Positions 1 to 8,519 of a stretch of 62,373 nucleotides of DNA are shown piece by piece; position 1 is the first letter of the stretch, and every line of letters starts with the position of its first letter. Source of the stretch: Promethearchaeota archaeon (GTDB lineage Archaea; Asgardarchaeota; Lokiarchaeia; Sigyniarchaeales; SOKP01). Made by a program: the position numbers and the translations under genes. Below the pieces are notes generated by a model, which saw only the letters and a list, made by a program, of their open reading frames with translations, did not search any database and was not told where the DNA came from. The stretch covers positions 1 to 62,373 of the forward strand of contig JAEOTR010000066.1 in assembly GCA_016839705.1 (NCBI GenBank). Reading direction: 5' to 3'.

Positions 1-626
1 AACTGCTGGGTTTCTAATACATGAGCCAGGCTCTCCAAATTAACAATACCTCCGTCAATCCAAATTTTTTCAATACCTTTATTTTTCAACCCATTAATTA
101 TACTAATATTATTAGGTTGGTTCTTACCTGTTATATATTCATATCTCTGGGTGGATGTCATGTTTTCTGAACCGAGTATTAATACTACAGCAGATTTGAT
201 TTTAAATTTTTGGAGAATCTCTACTTCTTGTTTGTTTTTTAGATTTGAAATTGTGTTATAAATAAAGTCATCAGGATTTACACCTTGTTCTATTAGGTAT
301 TCAATTCCAGCAATTCGAGATTCAAAATTCCCACCTAAGACAAGAGGCGGGTCATAGTTTTCTAAAAAAAACTGAAGATATTTTATCATAGCTTCCGGTG
401 TTGTAGCGGAAATTTCAACCAAATTTGGAATTTTATATTTCTCCGATAATTGAATCTGTTTATCAATCCGTTTTTTAGCTTTTTGAGAGTCAAAAATTTG
501 AGGATTTTTTCTGTCGACAATGGTTTGATTTTGATAAAAGATAGTTCCAATTAAGAGAGGAGGGAGATCAAAATTTCCTTTACCCAACTTGATATCTCTA
601 TATTTGTAGAATTTAGAATCATTCAT
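1..626 (-). CDS. MtrH-like methyltransferase, C-terminus cut by window edge
   Basis: The frame is open from an ATG at 626 to the window edge, giving the first 208 residues. The segment LLIGTIFYQNQTIV near residue 24, followed by IFD and SATTPEAMIKY, and later NFESRIAGIEYLIEQG and YNTIS, matches the conserved core of MtrH. MtrH is the subunit of tetrahydromethanopterin S-methyltransferase that moves methyl groups between a corrinoid and H4MPT; it folds as a TIM-barrel. In non-methanogens MtrH-like proteins usually stand alone and are thought to link corrinoid methyltransferases to the H4MPT pool. No other Mtr subunit is visible here, though the gene runs off the window. With cdhA nearby this fits C1 metabolism. 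The exact methyl donor cannot be told. Confidence 0.85.
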   Translation of the reverse strand, partial: MNDSKFYKYRDIKLGKGNFDLPPLLIGTIFYQNQTIVDRKNPQIFDSQKAKKRIDKQIQLSEKYKIPNLVEISATTPEAMIKYLQFFLENYDPPLVLGGNFESRIAGIEYLIEQGVNPDDFIYNTISNLKNKQEVEILQKFKIKSAVVLILGSENMTSTQRYEYITGKNQPNNISIINGLKNKGIEKIWIDGGIVNLESLAHVLETQQ

Positions 627-715
627 ATATAGAATTAAATTGACTTTACTCCTTATATTATTTTTTACAAATTATAAAAATTTTGGATATTATCCCAAGA
701 TTACGGATAATTCTC

Positions 716-973
716 CTAGATTTTACCTAATTTAATAAGGATATCAAGTTCCGATATGAGCCAACAAAGCACATCATATGGGGGCGAAGTAAAGAATATT
801 TCCGCAGCTTTTTCTCTTTTTCTTGAATCTTGGTTAAACAGCTCATCCCTTTGGGCCCTAAGTTGTCTTTCTGCTAGCATATAACACAGTTTATCATATG
901 TAAAATTCTTCTGAGCAAGATAATAAGCGCCAACATTTATTTGATTCCTTAATTCATTATCTATATTACTCAT
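716..973 (-). CDS. Small hypothetical protein (85 aa)
   Basis: This short ATG-initiated gene codes for a mostly helical, charged protein with two cysteines and a hydrophobic C-terminal helix (PPYDVLCWLISELDILI). No family was recognised. It lies between the MtrH-like gene and the vWA gene on the same strand, about 30 bases downstream of the latter, so it may be in one transcript with it. Codon use and composition look like those of its neighbours. Function unknown. Confidence 0.55.
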   Translation of the reverse strand: MSNIDNELRNQINVGAYYLAQKNFTYDKLCYMLAERQLRAQRDELFNQDSRKREKAAEIFFTSPPYDVLCWLISELDILIKLGKI

Positions 974-1006
974 TTCAAGTAAATGTATTTAATTTTTGAT
1001 TTCTAA

Positions 1007-2212
1007 TTAATAAAGATGTAGTTTAACATCACAACTTTTACATTGTCCTTCTTTGAGTTTTTTAAAACAATCTTCATGGTAGAGCGTATTACATTCAAGA
1101 TTACCGCATTGAACTGCACGCTGTCCTTTCTCAAATATATAATGGCATACTGGACAAGCATTGAAAAGTGCATCTTCTCCAAGATAAGCTACATCTTCTA
1201 TATATTTTGCGGGAAAGATTTCAGGTCTTTGTATAGGTTCTTCTTTTGAAGGTCGACTAAGAACACGAAATTTTTGTATTTGGGTAACTTCAGTTGGGAT
1301 TTTTAACAGATAGAAGCAATGCGGACATCTAGCTGTACCTGATCTTTTCACAATATGATCTTTTTGAGAATCTGCCCATGCCGACAAGCAATGTATGTGA
1401 AATGGAGTGGTACAATTGGGGCAATAACGACCCGTTATATAGAAAGTTCCTTTAGTGTAAGGATTAATGTCAGAAAAGCAGATGGAGCATTTCTTATAAT
1501 CTCCTTCTCCTCTTATTTGCTTAACTCGTTGTTCTTGATCTTTTGTTAGATCTTGAACCCTTAATAAATCTGCAGCAATTTTTCTGAGAAATGCTGGATT
1601 TTCACTTATTAAATCATTATCTGTACCATATCTTTTATAATTATCATCAGCTATTTCACGTGCTGTTCTTGTTAAACTTTCAGAATCGTTAGTAAAGAAA
1701 TATCTACCACCAGATATATCGCTTAACCTTTTTAATATGTTTGTTTTTCCAATTTCCCCTACTAAAAAAGTATCTATTTTTATGTTTAATCCTTGAGCTA
1801 ATTTAGCCATTTTTAAAGGATCTACCGTGGATTTCATGATTTTACCATCAGAAATTAAGAGAATTCTAGGAGGTTTCGCACCAATCTTACGTAATTCTGC
1901 AATAACAGTTTTAATTGCTAAAGCTAACCCATCACCTAAAGCAGAATATCCACCACATGCTAATGAATCTAAGGCATCATTAAGATGAGTGATATAGCTT
2001 GAAGGAGTAAAATCGATGACTTTTTCGGCAGTGTCAGAAAATTTAATTAGAGCAAAAGTACTTAAACTGTCAACTTCAAAACGTTTGCTGATTAATTCCT
2101 TGAGAGCATTTATACAACTAAATAATCGATTAGGAGTGAAATCTTTTCGGTACATCGATCGAGAGGTATCCAAACAAATTACAATATTTTCAGGAACTCT
2201 TTGCTCAGCCAT
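1007..2212 (-). CDS. vWA domain protein with two C4HC3 (RING/PHD-like) zinc modules
   Basis: Residues 8-190 form a von Willebrand A domain with a MIDAS metal site: DTSRS at 15-19 and SDG at 121-123. Two zinc modules follow. The first, residues 242-300, has spacing C-x2-C-x18-C-x2-C-x4-H-x2-C-x20-C-x2-C. The second, 353-394, has C-x2-C-x12-C-x4-C-x4-H-x2-C-x8-C-x2-C. Both are cross-brace C4HC3 patterns seen in PHD and RING-variant domains. The order vWA then zinc modules, and the DFTPNRL segment after the MIDAS, recall the p44/Ssl1 subunit of TFIIH and the vWA of Rpn10. That resemblance is from memory and the role is unproven: ubiquitin ligase, transcription or assembly scaffold are all possible. 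The gene is divergent from the Arf-like GTPase gene, sharing a 195-base promoter region. Confidence 0.8.
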   Translation of the reverse strand: MAEQRVPENIVICLDTSRSMYRKDFTPNRLFSCINALKELISKRFEVDSLSTFALIKFSDTAEKVIDFTPSSYITHLNDALDSLACGGYSALGDGLALAIKTVIAELRKIGAKPPRILLISDGKIMKSTVDPLKMAKLAQGLNIKIDTFLVGEIGKTNILKRLSDISGGRYFFTNDSESLTRTAREIADDNYKRYGTDNDLISENPAFLRKIAADLLRVQDLTKDQEQRVKQIRGEGDYKKCSICFSDINPYTKGTFYITGRYCPNCTTPFHIHCLSAWADSQKDHIVKRSGTARCPHCFYLLKIPTEVTQIQKFRVLSRPSKEEPIQRPEIFPAKYIEDVAYLGEDALFNACPVCHYIFEKGQRAVQCGNLECNTLYHEDCFKKLKEGQCKSCDVKLHLY

Positions 2213-2407
2213 TTTAGTATAGCAGTCTAAACTATTTATAATAGAAAAATTAACTACAGTGTTTTACTAATTAATCTATTTTTTAAATAGTAACAAATTA
2301 TTAGTCTTACAACTTTAATAATAATAATAAAATTTAATAGTATCTTATTTAACTATTAAAATTAAGAAGAAAAGTACAAAGATAAATCTAAACAAATCTG
2401 ATGTGGA

Positions 2408-3616
2408 ATGTCAGATAATAATAGTAAAAGTGTAATATTAAAAGATTTCTTTAAAAGGAATGTTCTTATTAGTGAAATTGAGGATATCCTGAGATTTAAA
2501 CCAGATACACTAATAGGAGTAGATAAAGTCAGTTCGGAGCAATTAGTCGCTAATGGTATAAAATCTGTAGCAGATTTAGCAAGTTTATCTGTTGCAAATC
2601 TTCCTGAAATAAGAGACATACTCCCCTCAATGTTACAAAAATGGGTAAAAATAGCTCAGGTCATTCAAAAAAATGTCAAAGAACATCTAAAAAGACATAA
2701 AAAGATTTTACTGACAGGCCTTGATAACGGGGGAAAAACATCCATTCTAGCAGTACTTCAAGAAAAATACTCAATTATTAAATCTCTTTTACCCACAAGA
2801 GGTGTAAAAAGAGAAAAACTGGATTTCTTTGGATTTCCCATAATAAGCTGGGACCTCGGTGGGCAAGTCCAATACAGGGAGAAACTTTATTTCAATCGAC
2901 CGGAATTATTTTTTACTGAAGCCGACATAATACTCTACGTAGTGGATTCACAAGATCCAGACAGGTTTCCAGAAGCAGCAAATTTCTTTAGAGAAGTGTT
3001 AAAAATTTTAGTAGAATTAAAGGAGAATCCATCTATTCTTGTTGTACTGAGTAAAAGTGATGAAGACATCCGTAAAACGCTTCAATGGCAGCAGAATGTA
3101 ACTACTATAAAGAATAAGTTTATAAGTATTGCAGAAAAATTCGAGCAGTTTGGCCTTGATTTCTGTGATACAACTGTATTCGTAAGAGAAACAATAATGC
3201 AGATGTTTAGTGTGGCTTTAAAGAAAGTATCTGATACCTCGGAAATAATAGAAAATATTTTAGAAGATTTCTCCCATCAAGTAGAAGGAAAAGCAGCAAG
3301 TCTTGTATCAATGGATGGTTTGATATTTGGAAGTTATACAAACACCGACACTGATGAGATGCTCGTGAATAATACAGCACTACTACTACAAACTTTATCT
3401 AACTTTTATAATTCTATCGGATTGATTCGTGAAAATTCAATAAGTATTGAGTTACCTCTGAATGGTTTTACAATCCGAGGTGAAAAATTATTTGAATATT
3501 CTGATCTTCATATCCCTGTATATTTATGGGGGCTCGTTGAAAATCCTAAAAAGTTAGAAGGCAAATTAGATTATTTCAAAGAGCAGTTGTTGCCCCTAAT
3601 TAATCTATTTCTCTAA
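2408..3616 (+). CDS. Arf-like GTPase fused to N-terminal HhH and C-terminal roadblock-like domain
   Basis: The 402-residue protein has three parts. Residues about 32-65 (GVDKVSSEQLVANGIKSVAD) look like a helix-hairpin-helix module similar to the one at the start of RadA. Residues 97-275 are a small GTPase of Arf type: P-loop GLDNGGKT at 104-111, switch II WDLGGQ at 148-153, and SKSD at 215-218 in place of NKxD. Residues about 285-385 (ASLVSMDGLIFGSYTNTDTD onward) resemble a roadblock/LC7 domain, the dimerising fold that binds Ras-family GTPases. Roadblock-GTPase fusions are known in Asgard archaea; the added HhH is the less usual part. No lipid-anchor motif is obvious. It is likely a nucleotide-switched scaffold at a membrane or on DNA, but this is inference. 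Confidence 0.85.
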   Translation: MSDNNSKSVILKDFFKRNVLISEIEDILRFKPDTLIGVDKVSSEQLVANGIKSVADLASLSVANLPEIRDILPSMLQKWVKIAQVIQKNVKEHLKRHKKILLTGLDNGGKTSILAVLQEKYSIIKSLLPTRGVKREKLDFFGFPIISWDLGGQVQYREKLYFNRPELFFTEADIILYVVDSQDPDRFPEAANFFREVLKILVELKENPSILVVLSKSDEDIRKTLQWQQNVTTIKNKFISIAEKFEQFGLDFCDTTVFVRETIMQMFSVALKKVSDTSEIIENILEDFSHQVEGKAASLVSMDGLIFGSYTNTDTDEMLVNNTALLLQTLSNFYNSIGLIRENSISIELPLNGFTIRGEKLFEYSDLHIPVYLWGLVENPKKLEGKLDYFKEQLLPLINLFL

Positions 3617-3691
3617 ACACAATTTTTTCCTTGGGAAATACATTATTCATTAATTTTTAACAATTATTGAAATTTGCGTAGAATCTAGATG

Positions 3692-3796
3692 TTAAAAATT
3701 TTTGTCTAAATCAGGTTTTTTAATCGTTTTATCAATGAAATCAGCATTTTTTGAAAAATCTTCATGAATAACTTGCTTATATTTTTCTAAACTCAA
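3692..3796 (-). CDS. Possible 34-residue peptide gene
   Basis: A TTG-initiated frame of 34 codons (begins MSLEKYKQVIHEDF) lies about 20 bases downstream of the 70-residue helical protein on the same strand. Its composition is protein-like, acidic and lysine-rich, but the length gives little support and no ribosome binding site stands out. It may be chance. Confidence 0.2.
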   Translation of the reverse strand: MSLEKYKQVIHEDFSKNADFIDKTIKKPDLDKNF

Positions 3797-3815
3797 CGAT
3801 TATCAACCATTCAAT

Positions 3816-4028
3816 TTACTTGATCTCATTATAAGCGGTTATCAGATAGACATTACATTTATCTAGCATTTCAATAGCCTTCTCTAAATTTTCGACCACT
3901 TGTATTAGGTTTTTATTTTCTGCAATATTTTTCCATTTTAGAAAACTCTCCTTATGGGATTCATTATGATCAGCCCAGTGTTTACATAATTTAGCCAACT
4001 TTAAAATATCTTTATCTTGTTTTTCCAA
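3816..4028 (-). CDS. Small helical protein (70 aa), DUF8180-like
   Basis: The product is a short, all-helical protein with the pattern LCKHWADHNESHKESFLKW followed by a second amphipathic helix (LEKAIEMLDKCNVYL). The HW..HN..H motif recalls a family of tiny archaeal and bacterial proteins in which the histidines may bind metal. The family identity is from memory only. It stands alone between the GTPase gene and a truncated STAS-like gene. Confidence 0.6.
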   Translation of the reverse strand: MEKQDKDILKLAKLCKHWADHNESHKESFLKWKNIAENKNLIQVVENLEKAIEMLDKCNVYLITAYNEIK

Positions 4029-4170
4029 TACAAATCACATCCTAGGGATAAAAAGCATCGATTATTGAAATAGTCAATAACTCATTACCTTTTAGTTTTT
4101 CTATTTAATTAGGTTTAAGTAACCGAAGCTCATTAATGAATTACTTACTTTTACATTGAATTGGTTCTAA

Positions 4171-4389
4171 ATGCTTATTGTTGATGAAACAGGTGCCTAT
4201 GCAAATAAAGAAGCAGTTTCTGAATTTGTTGAATCTGGGAAAAAATCAAAAATTCTATTAAAAAAGACTGCTGTTGTTGGAATAACTGGAGTAAAGAAAA
4301 TTTTTCTGAATTTCGTGAATAAATTAACAAAATTGGGTGTAAAACCTGTATCCACCATAGAAGACGCGAAAGAATGGCTAATAAAATAG
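4171..4389 (+). pseudogene. STAS/SpoIIAA-like protein, apparently N-terminally truncated
   Basis: The 72 residues match the C-terminal half of a small STAS-like family (VDETGAYANKEA, then KKTAVVGITGVKKIFLNFVN and a final DAKEWL). Full-length relatives are about 120 residues and carry a further strand-helix unit before the DVTGAY segment. Here an in-frame TAA lies directly before the ATG, and none of the upstream frames shows the missing part. The gene is therefore either a remnant or a truly shortened version. Composition is like the neighbours. Confidence 0.55.
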
Positions 4390-4512
4390 CCCGTAATTAC
4401 AGTGGAGAAGCTAAACTTAGATAACAAATTAAGGAGAAAGAAAAAAAATTTAGTTATAAATCAAACTTAATTTTAGTATATATTTTCATACTTTCATTAG
4501 TTAACTTCATAG

Positions 4513-5637
4513 TCATTTAGATATTCTCTTTGCCTTTGCTTGATCAATCTCGTTATATAAATCAGTTTCTGTCATCGGTGGTATATGATGTTTATCTTTT
4601 TTCTTAAGTTTGATTGCATCCGAAGGGCAAATATAAACGCAATTACCACATCCTATACAACGTTTACGATTTACTATAGAAATAGCATCTTCTTGTGAAA
4701 TTGCGTCCATTTGACAACGCTCTATACACATTTCACATCCCGTACATAAATCAGGGTCAATCTCAGCATAGTAATTGGTTGTGACAAAATCTGCTGGATT
4801 TGGTACCTGTTTTAAGCCAATTAAACCACCACAACAGCAACTACAACATGAACAAACGAAATCAATCATTTTTACGTTTCCTGGTCGGAATATTAAACCT
4901 TCTTCCTCATTCTTTTTTAAGGTTTCAAGAGCTTCTTGCCTAGTAATTTCGCGCCCCCAACCCAAATCGATGTATGTTTGAGCCATATCGCCAAATCCCA
5001 TACATGATTCTAATCGTGAAGTAGCATGGCAAGGTTCTCCCATGATTTCACGTTCTTGACGGCATATACAGTTAATTACTGCAAAAGGCCCCTCAATATT
5101 CTCGAAGAGTTCTTTAATATTATCATAATTAGCTATTTCGATTTCATGTTCAACTTCTAACCCAACTGGAATAGTACGCATTTGAGGAATAGGATTTTTC
5201 CCAGCTTCTATCCCCCATGCTTCTTGAATATACTGTTGGAAAGTTTCAAGAAATTCTTTTGTCAACTTATTTACTTGATATTCATAGATTCCTACAACCA
5301 ATAGAGCTAATCCGTAAAACTTTTTATTATCTACTTTTCTACCAAATATAGCTCCTTTTTTAAGCATGCTATCTAGATGCTTTTCTAATTCTTCTTTCGA
5401 GTATCCCATTGGTTTTAAACGCTCGTAAATACTCTCTAATGATTCTGTTGGTTTCCATGCAAATTTTAACTTAGCCGCGATTTTAGCCTCTTCAGGAGTA
5501 AAAAGATATTTAAGTAAACGTATCTCTATTCCCGTTTCTGTGGGAGGAAATCCAATTGGCATTTCATCAAGGGTTTTTTGTAATTGCCTATAGACATCTA
5601 CTTCAGATGTACTATCTTTTAAATTTTGAATAGTCAT
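4513..5637 (-). CDS. Cysteine-rich 4Fe-4S ferredoxin-domain protein
   Basis: Residues 1-110 look like a winged-helix-type N-terminus. A middle part carries CICRQEREIMGEPC and the dense motif CSCCSCCCGG. The C-terminal part has two classical 4Fe-4S motifs (CTGCEMCIERCQ and CIGCGNCVYICP) followed by a lysine-rich tail. Proteins of this layout occur in anaerobes as electron-transfer partners, often near C1 or CoA-thioester enzymes. The gene lies 190 bases downstream of cdhA on the same strand, so it may serve the CO dehydrogenase, but the redox partner is not shown by the sequence. The extra cysteine-rich site could hold an unusual cluster. Confidence 0.75.
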   Translation of the reverse strand: MTIQNLKDSTSEVDVYRQLQKTLDEMPIGFPPTETGIEIRLLKYLFTPEEAKIAAKLKFAWKPTESLESIYERLKPMGYSKEELEKHLDSMLKKGAIFGRKVDNKKFYGLALLVVGIYEYQVNKLTKEFLETFQQYIQEAWGIEAGKNPIPQMRTIPVGLEVEHEIEIANYDNIKELFENIEGPFAVINCICRQEREIMGEPCHATSRLESCMGFGDMAQTYIDLGWGREITRQEALETLKKNEEEGLIFRPGNVKMIDFVCSCCSCCCGGLIGLKQVPNPADFVTTNYYAEIDPDLCTGCEMCIERCQMDAISQEDAISIVNRKRCIGCGNCVYICPSDAIKLKKKDKHHIPPMTETDLYNEIDQAKAKRISK

Positions 5638-5826
5638 TTTTAATCATAAATTTTGAGTTTAAAATTAAGCAAATAAAATACTAAATCGTTCTTATTCAAA
5701 CATATCACATTTTATTTAAAGTTGTTCTTGAACTTCTCCTTCAAATTTCAATCTATAAAGATAAAAATCATTATAATCTGAAGTAGCCAAAAAGAAGTTA
5801 AAATTTAATTAAAGAAAAAAAAAGAA

Positions 5827-8172
5827 TTATGTTCTACACATTCTTTCGAGTAAGGTTGGATCTATTATTTCTTTTGGTTCCCAACCTTTTTGTTTGAGGT
5901 ATTCATGTATTTCATCTTTCATATTAATAGGAATGTCTGCTTCTAGTCGAATAAATTTCTCTAGATCGTTCGGGAATTGAACTCCCTTGTATTTTCGTTC
6001 TAAGTCAATCCAGTGGGATAGTTTTATCATTCTTCCTTTAGAGTTATCAGCAGGTCTTATTGCTAATTTAGCAACTAAACAAATAGCTTGTTCAATGCTT
6101 TCTGCAGTTGTTAACAAATGTTCTGGACCAGGTCCAACTAGATGATCAGAAGACCCATCTCTTGCATTAAAGACTTTCCATGTACTTTCATCATCAGAAC
6201 GTCCAGTATACATTCTTCTATATTCTGCTGCATGTGGTCCGCATACTGCAGGAATACCTAAGCCATTAGCCATGCTAGCGATACTTGCTGCTTTTTGTGA
6301 CATAGCACCCCAGGCAACACCTACCGCACCAACTCTATTTAAGATATAATCTGCAATTTCCTCGAAATTTCCCCTCAATGGACGTCTCGCGAAAATATTA
6401 GCAACTTTAATCGCTGCACCTGTTATGTGAGGATTGCTAACACAGCTTCCAACGTTAACAAGGCATCCTCTATCAAAATCCCCAGGAAAACGATCATATA
6501 AGGTCTTGCCCTCCTCATCTTTTACCAGACCAATATCCATTGCTCCACAACCAGATACCACAACAATGTAATTTCTTATGAGAAATTCTTCTGCCATTTT
6601 ATATAATTCCTGAATTTCATGTGCATAACTTGCACATCCAATTATTGCTACTATTCCGGGAATCTCTCCAAGAACTATTGGAGCGCCTACATTTCTTATT
6701 TCAGTATCCAATATTGGTCCTCGTCCAGCTCTACAATTATAGGTTTCATTTCGAATATAATCTCTTGCAGCATATTGGAGTAATGTCAATGGTGACACAT
6801 TTTTCATACAATCCACCTCACATCTCCCGCAACCTAAACAGTCATCAAAAATACTTGCTAACAATGAAAAGTCTCCATCTTTCACTAAATTTACTCCTTC
6901 AACAAGCGGTAAATCATTTGGGCAATTTCGCTGACAGTTACCACATCCATTACAATTCATTGACATGTCAATACAACCTTGCTCATCCGGAATTCCACTT
7001 TTTGCATTTCTTATAGGTTTAACTTTTATTGCAGTTTCTGCAGCAACTGTGCCTGCTTTTATAGGATCTAGAATAAGTACTCCTGGTTCTTTCCCGCTTA
7101 CTAAATCATCTACAATTTCATCAACTGGATCTGCAGTTCTATCAGGTAACCCGCTCATATTCTTTTCATTTGTAGCAATAAAAGGAGCACCAATTAATTG
7201 AGCTTGTTCAAATGACCTTAGATTCACACATTGCTCATCAACCATAACAACATCAGGTATGCCTGATCGAAGAACATGAAGCTGTCTTGACATTGAGCCA
7301 ACAATTTTAGCACCATCATAATATCTGGTTAAATCATGGGCAGTACAGCAAATTGCGCCAACATCAACCTTATCCTCAACACCTTTTTCTCTTATATAAT
7401 CAACTAATTCAACTCCTGGGGCAACGTTATGACCAATCATCAATATTACTGCTTTATTGGTATCGAGTGTTCCCATGCCAAGTTCAACAATTGGAACATT
7501 AGGATCTCCCATAGGAAACCCATATGCTGCTATTTGAACGGCATCAGAAATTTCCATACCGACCGAATCTGCTAATCCAGCAAGAAAGCTTTTTGATTCA
7601 TAATCTAGATAACTCGATTCTTGACCAGTATGACCAGAAGCAAGTAGGTGAGTAATTGTATAATGGACCCATTCCATTGCGGCTTCTAGATCTTCTAAGG
7701 TTTCAGGTTTCATACCTACCACTAATCGGGTATGAGGCATCTCAACAGCTATATTATTTCCAAAATTAATCGGCACATTTCCATATTTTTCTTTTAACCA
7801 ATGGAGAAGATGATCACCATGCGCGGAATGACATGAAGCTCCAATACAACATGCAATTTCCACAATTCTCGCTTGTTGTGTTTCCATATTAATACCACAA
7901 GCACCTGTCCGCCCTTTCGAAAGATTGCATTTACCGTAAGTGCATAAACAACACATATCGCATATGGGCATATAGGTTGGGTTATAGCGATCCATTAATT
8001 GAAAAAACCAAGGACGTAGAGTTGGAATGTGGGGTTTAGGATGCGGCCCCATAGGTTCCCATTCAGTCTCATCTCCGTAAGATATTTTCCCCGTAGTCAG
8101 TTCGAATCCCTTAATCGACCCTAAAGGTCCCTTATATTCATCGATTTTAATTTTTGCGGCTTTTCTACTCAT
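5827..8172 (-). CDS. cdhA: CO dehydrogenase/acetyl-CoA synthase complex, alpha subunit
   Basis: The 781-residue length and content fit archaeal CdhA, the nickel-iron CO dehydrogenase subunit that oxidises CO or reduces CO2 in the Wood-Ljungdahl pathway. The N-terminal cysteine set CDMCCLCTYGKC...GACG provides the B and D clusters. Two ferredoxin inserts, CNGCGNCQRNCPN and CLGCGRCEVDCMKN, mark the archaeal alpha type, since bacterial CooS lacks them. Later CGAMD and NVGSCVSNPH segments belong to the C-cluster environment. The usual partner genes (cdhB, C, D, E) are not adjacent, so this copy is an orphan or the complex is encoded elsewhere. It is followed by a ferredoxin protein. A 16-base palindrome lies 163 bases upstream of the ATG. 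Confidence 0.93.
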   Translation of the reverse strand: MSRKAAKIKIDEYKGPLGSIKGFELTTGKISYGDETEWEPMGPHPKPHIPTLRPWFFQLMDRYNPTYMPICDMCCLCTYGKCNLSKGRTGACGINMETQQARIVEIACCIGASCHSAHGDHLLHWLKEKYGNVPINFGNNIAVEMPHTRLVVGMKPETLEDLEAAMEWVHYTITHLLASGHTGQESSYLDYESKSFLAGLADSVGMEISDAVQIAAYGFPMGDPNVPIVELGMGTLDTNKAVILMIGHNVAPGVELVDYIREKGVEDKVDVGAICCTAHDLTRYYDGAKIVGSMSRQLHVLRSGIPDVVMVDEQCVNLRSFEQAQLIGAPFIATNEKNMSGLPDRTADPVDEIVDDLVSGKEPGVLILDPIKAGTVAAETAIKVKPIRNAKSGIPDEQGCIDMSMNCNGCGNCQRNCPNDLPLVEGVNLVKDGDFSLLASIFDDCLGCGRCEVDCMKNVSPLTLLQYAARDYIRNETYNCRAGRGPILDTEIRNVGAPIVLGEIPGIVAIIGCASYAHEIQELYKMAEEFLIRNYIVVVSGCGAMDIGLVKDEEGKTLYDRFPGDFDRGCLVNVGSCVSNPHITGAAIKVANIFARRPLRGNFEEIADYILNRVGAVGVAWGAMSQKAASIASMANGLGIPAVCGPHAAEYRRMYTGRSDDESTWKVFNARDGSSDHLVGPGPEHLLTTAESIEQAICLVAKLAIRPADNSKGRMIKLSHWIDLERKYKGVQFPNDLEKFIRLEADIPINMKDEIHEYLKQKGWEPKEIIDPTLLERMCRT

Positions 8173-8334
8173 TTTTGTATCAATTTTTTTAGTTTATTAT
8201 TTTAAATTAATTATATTAATTATTCTTATCTTTGATTTTATTAAAGGTATTCTATGGAGATTAAGTGTATGATAATTTAAAAGTTGTTTATTATATTCCA
8301 AAGTTCATGACCGTGAAATACTAATAATTTATGA

Positions 8335-8350
8335 GTGTGAAATTTCACAC
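8335..8350. promoter_or_regulatory. 16-bp perfect palindrome, candidate operator
   Basis: GTGTGAAATTTCACAC reads the same on both strands. A related half-site, GTGAAAT, lies near 8313. The site sits in the 347-base divergent region between cdhA and the MPN-domain gene, which otherwise holds only AT-rich promoter sequence and no gene. A dimeric regulator could bind here and control either or both genes. This is inferred from symmetry alone. Confidence 0.4.
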
Positions 8351-8483
8351 ACATTCTCTACCCAACCTAAAGAAACTAGAATAGCTTAATGAATTTATCA
8401 ACGACTTTTTCAAATTCTATTTAATATTCTTTTACTTTTTGTTTATCTTAAATTAGAAAGTAATGTGAAGGGGATTTCTAACG

Positions 8484-8498
8484 AAAATATTTATATCA
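8484..8498 (+). promoter_or_regulatory. TATA-box promoter of the MPN-domain gene
   Basis: AAAATATTTATATC is centred about 30 bases before the ATG at 8520. That is the distance expected for an archaeal TATA box driving a leaderless or near-leaderless transcript. Confidence 0.45.
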
Positions 8499-8519
8499 AT
8501 CTTAATCATAAAGTTAACT

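Noticed and set aside
1043..1249. Plus-strand open frames inside the vWA gene
   Set aside because: They are rich in Phe, Ile and Ser as expected for the reverse strand of an AT-rich gene, and have no ribosome binding site or motif.
6621..7201. Overlapping plus-strand frames inside cdhA
   Set aside because: The cdhA reading is highly conserved; these are antisense shadows.
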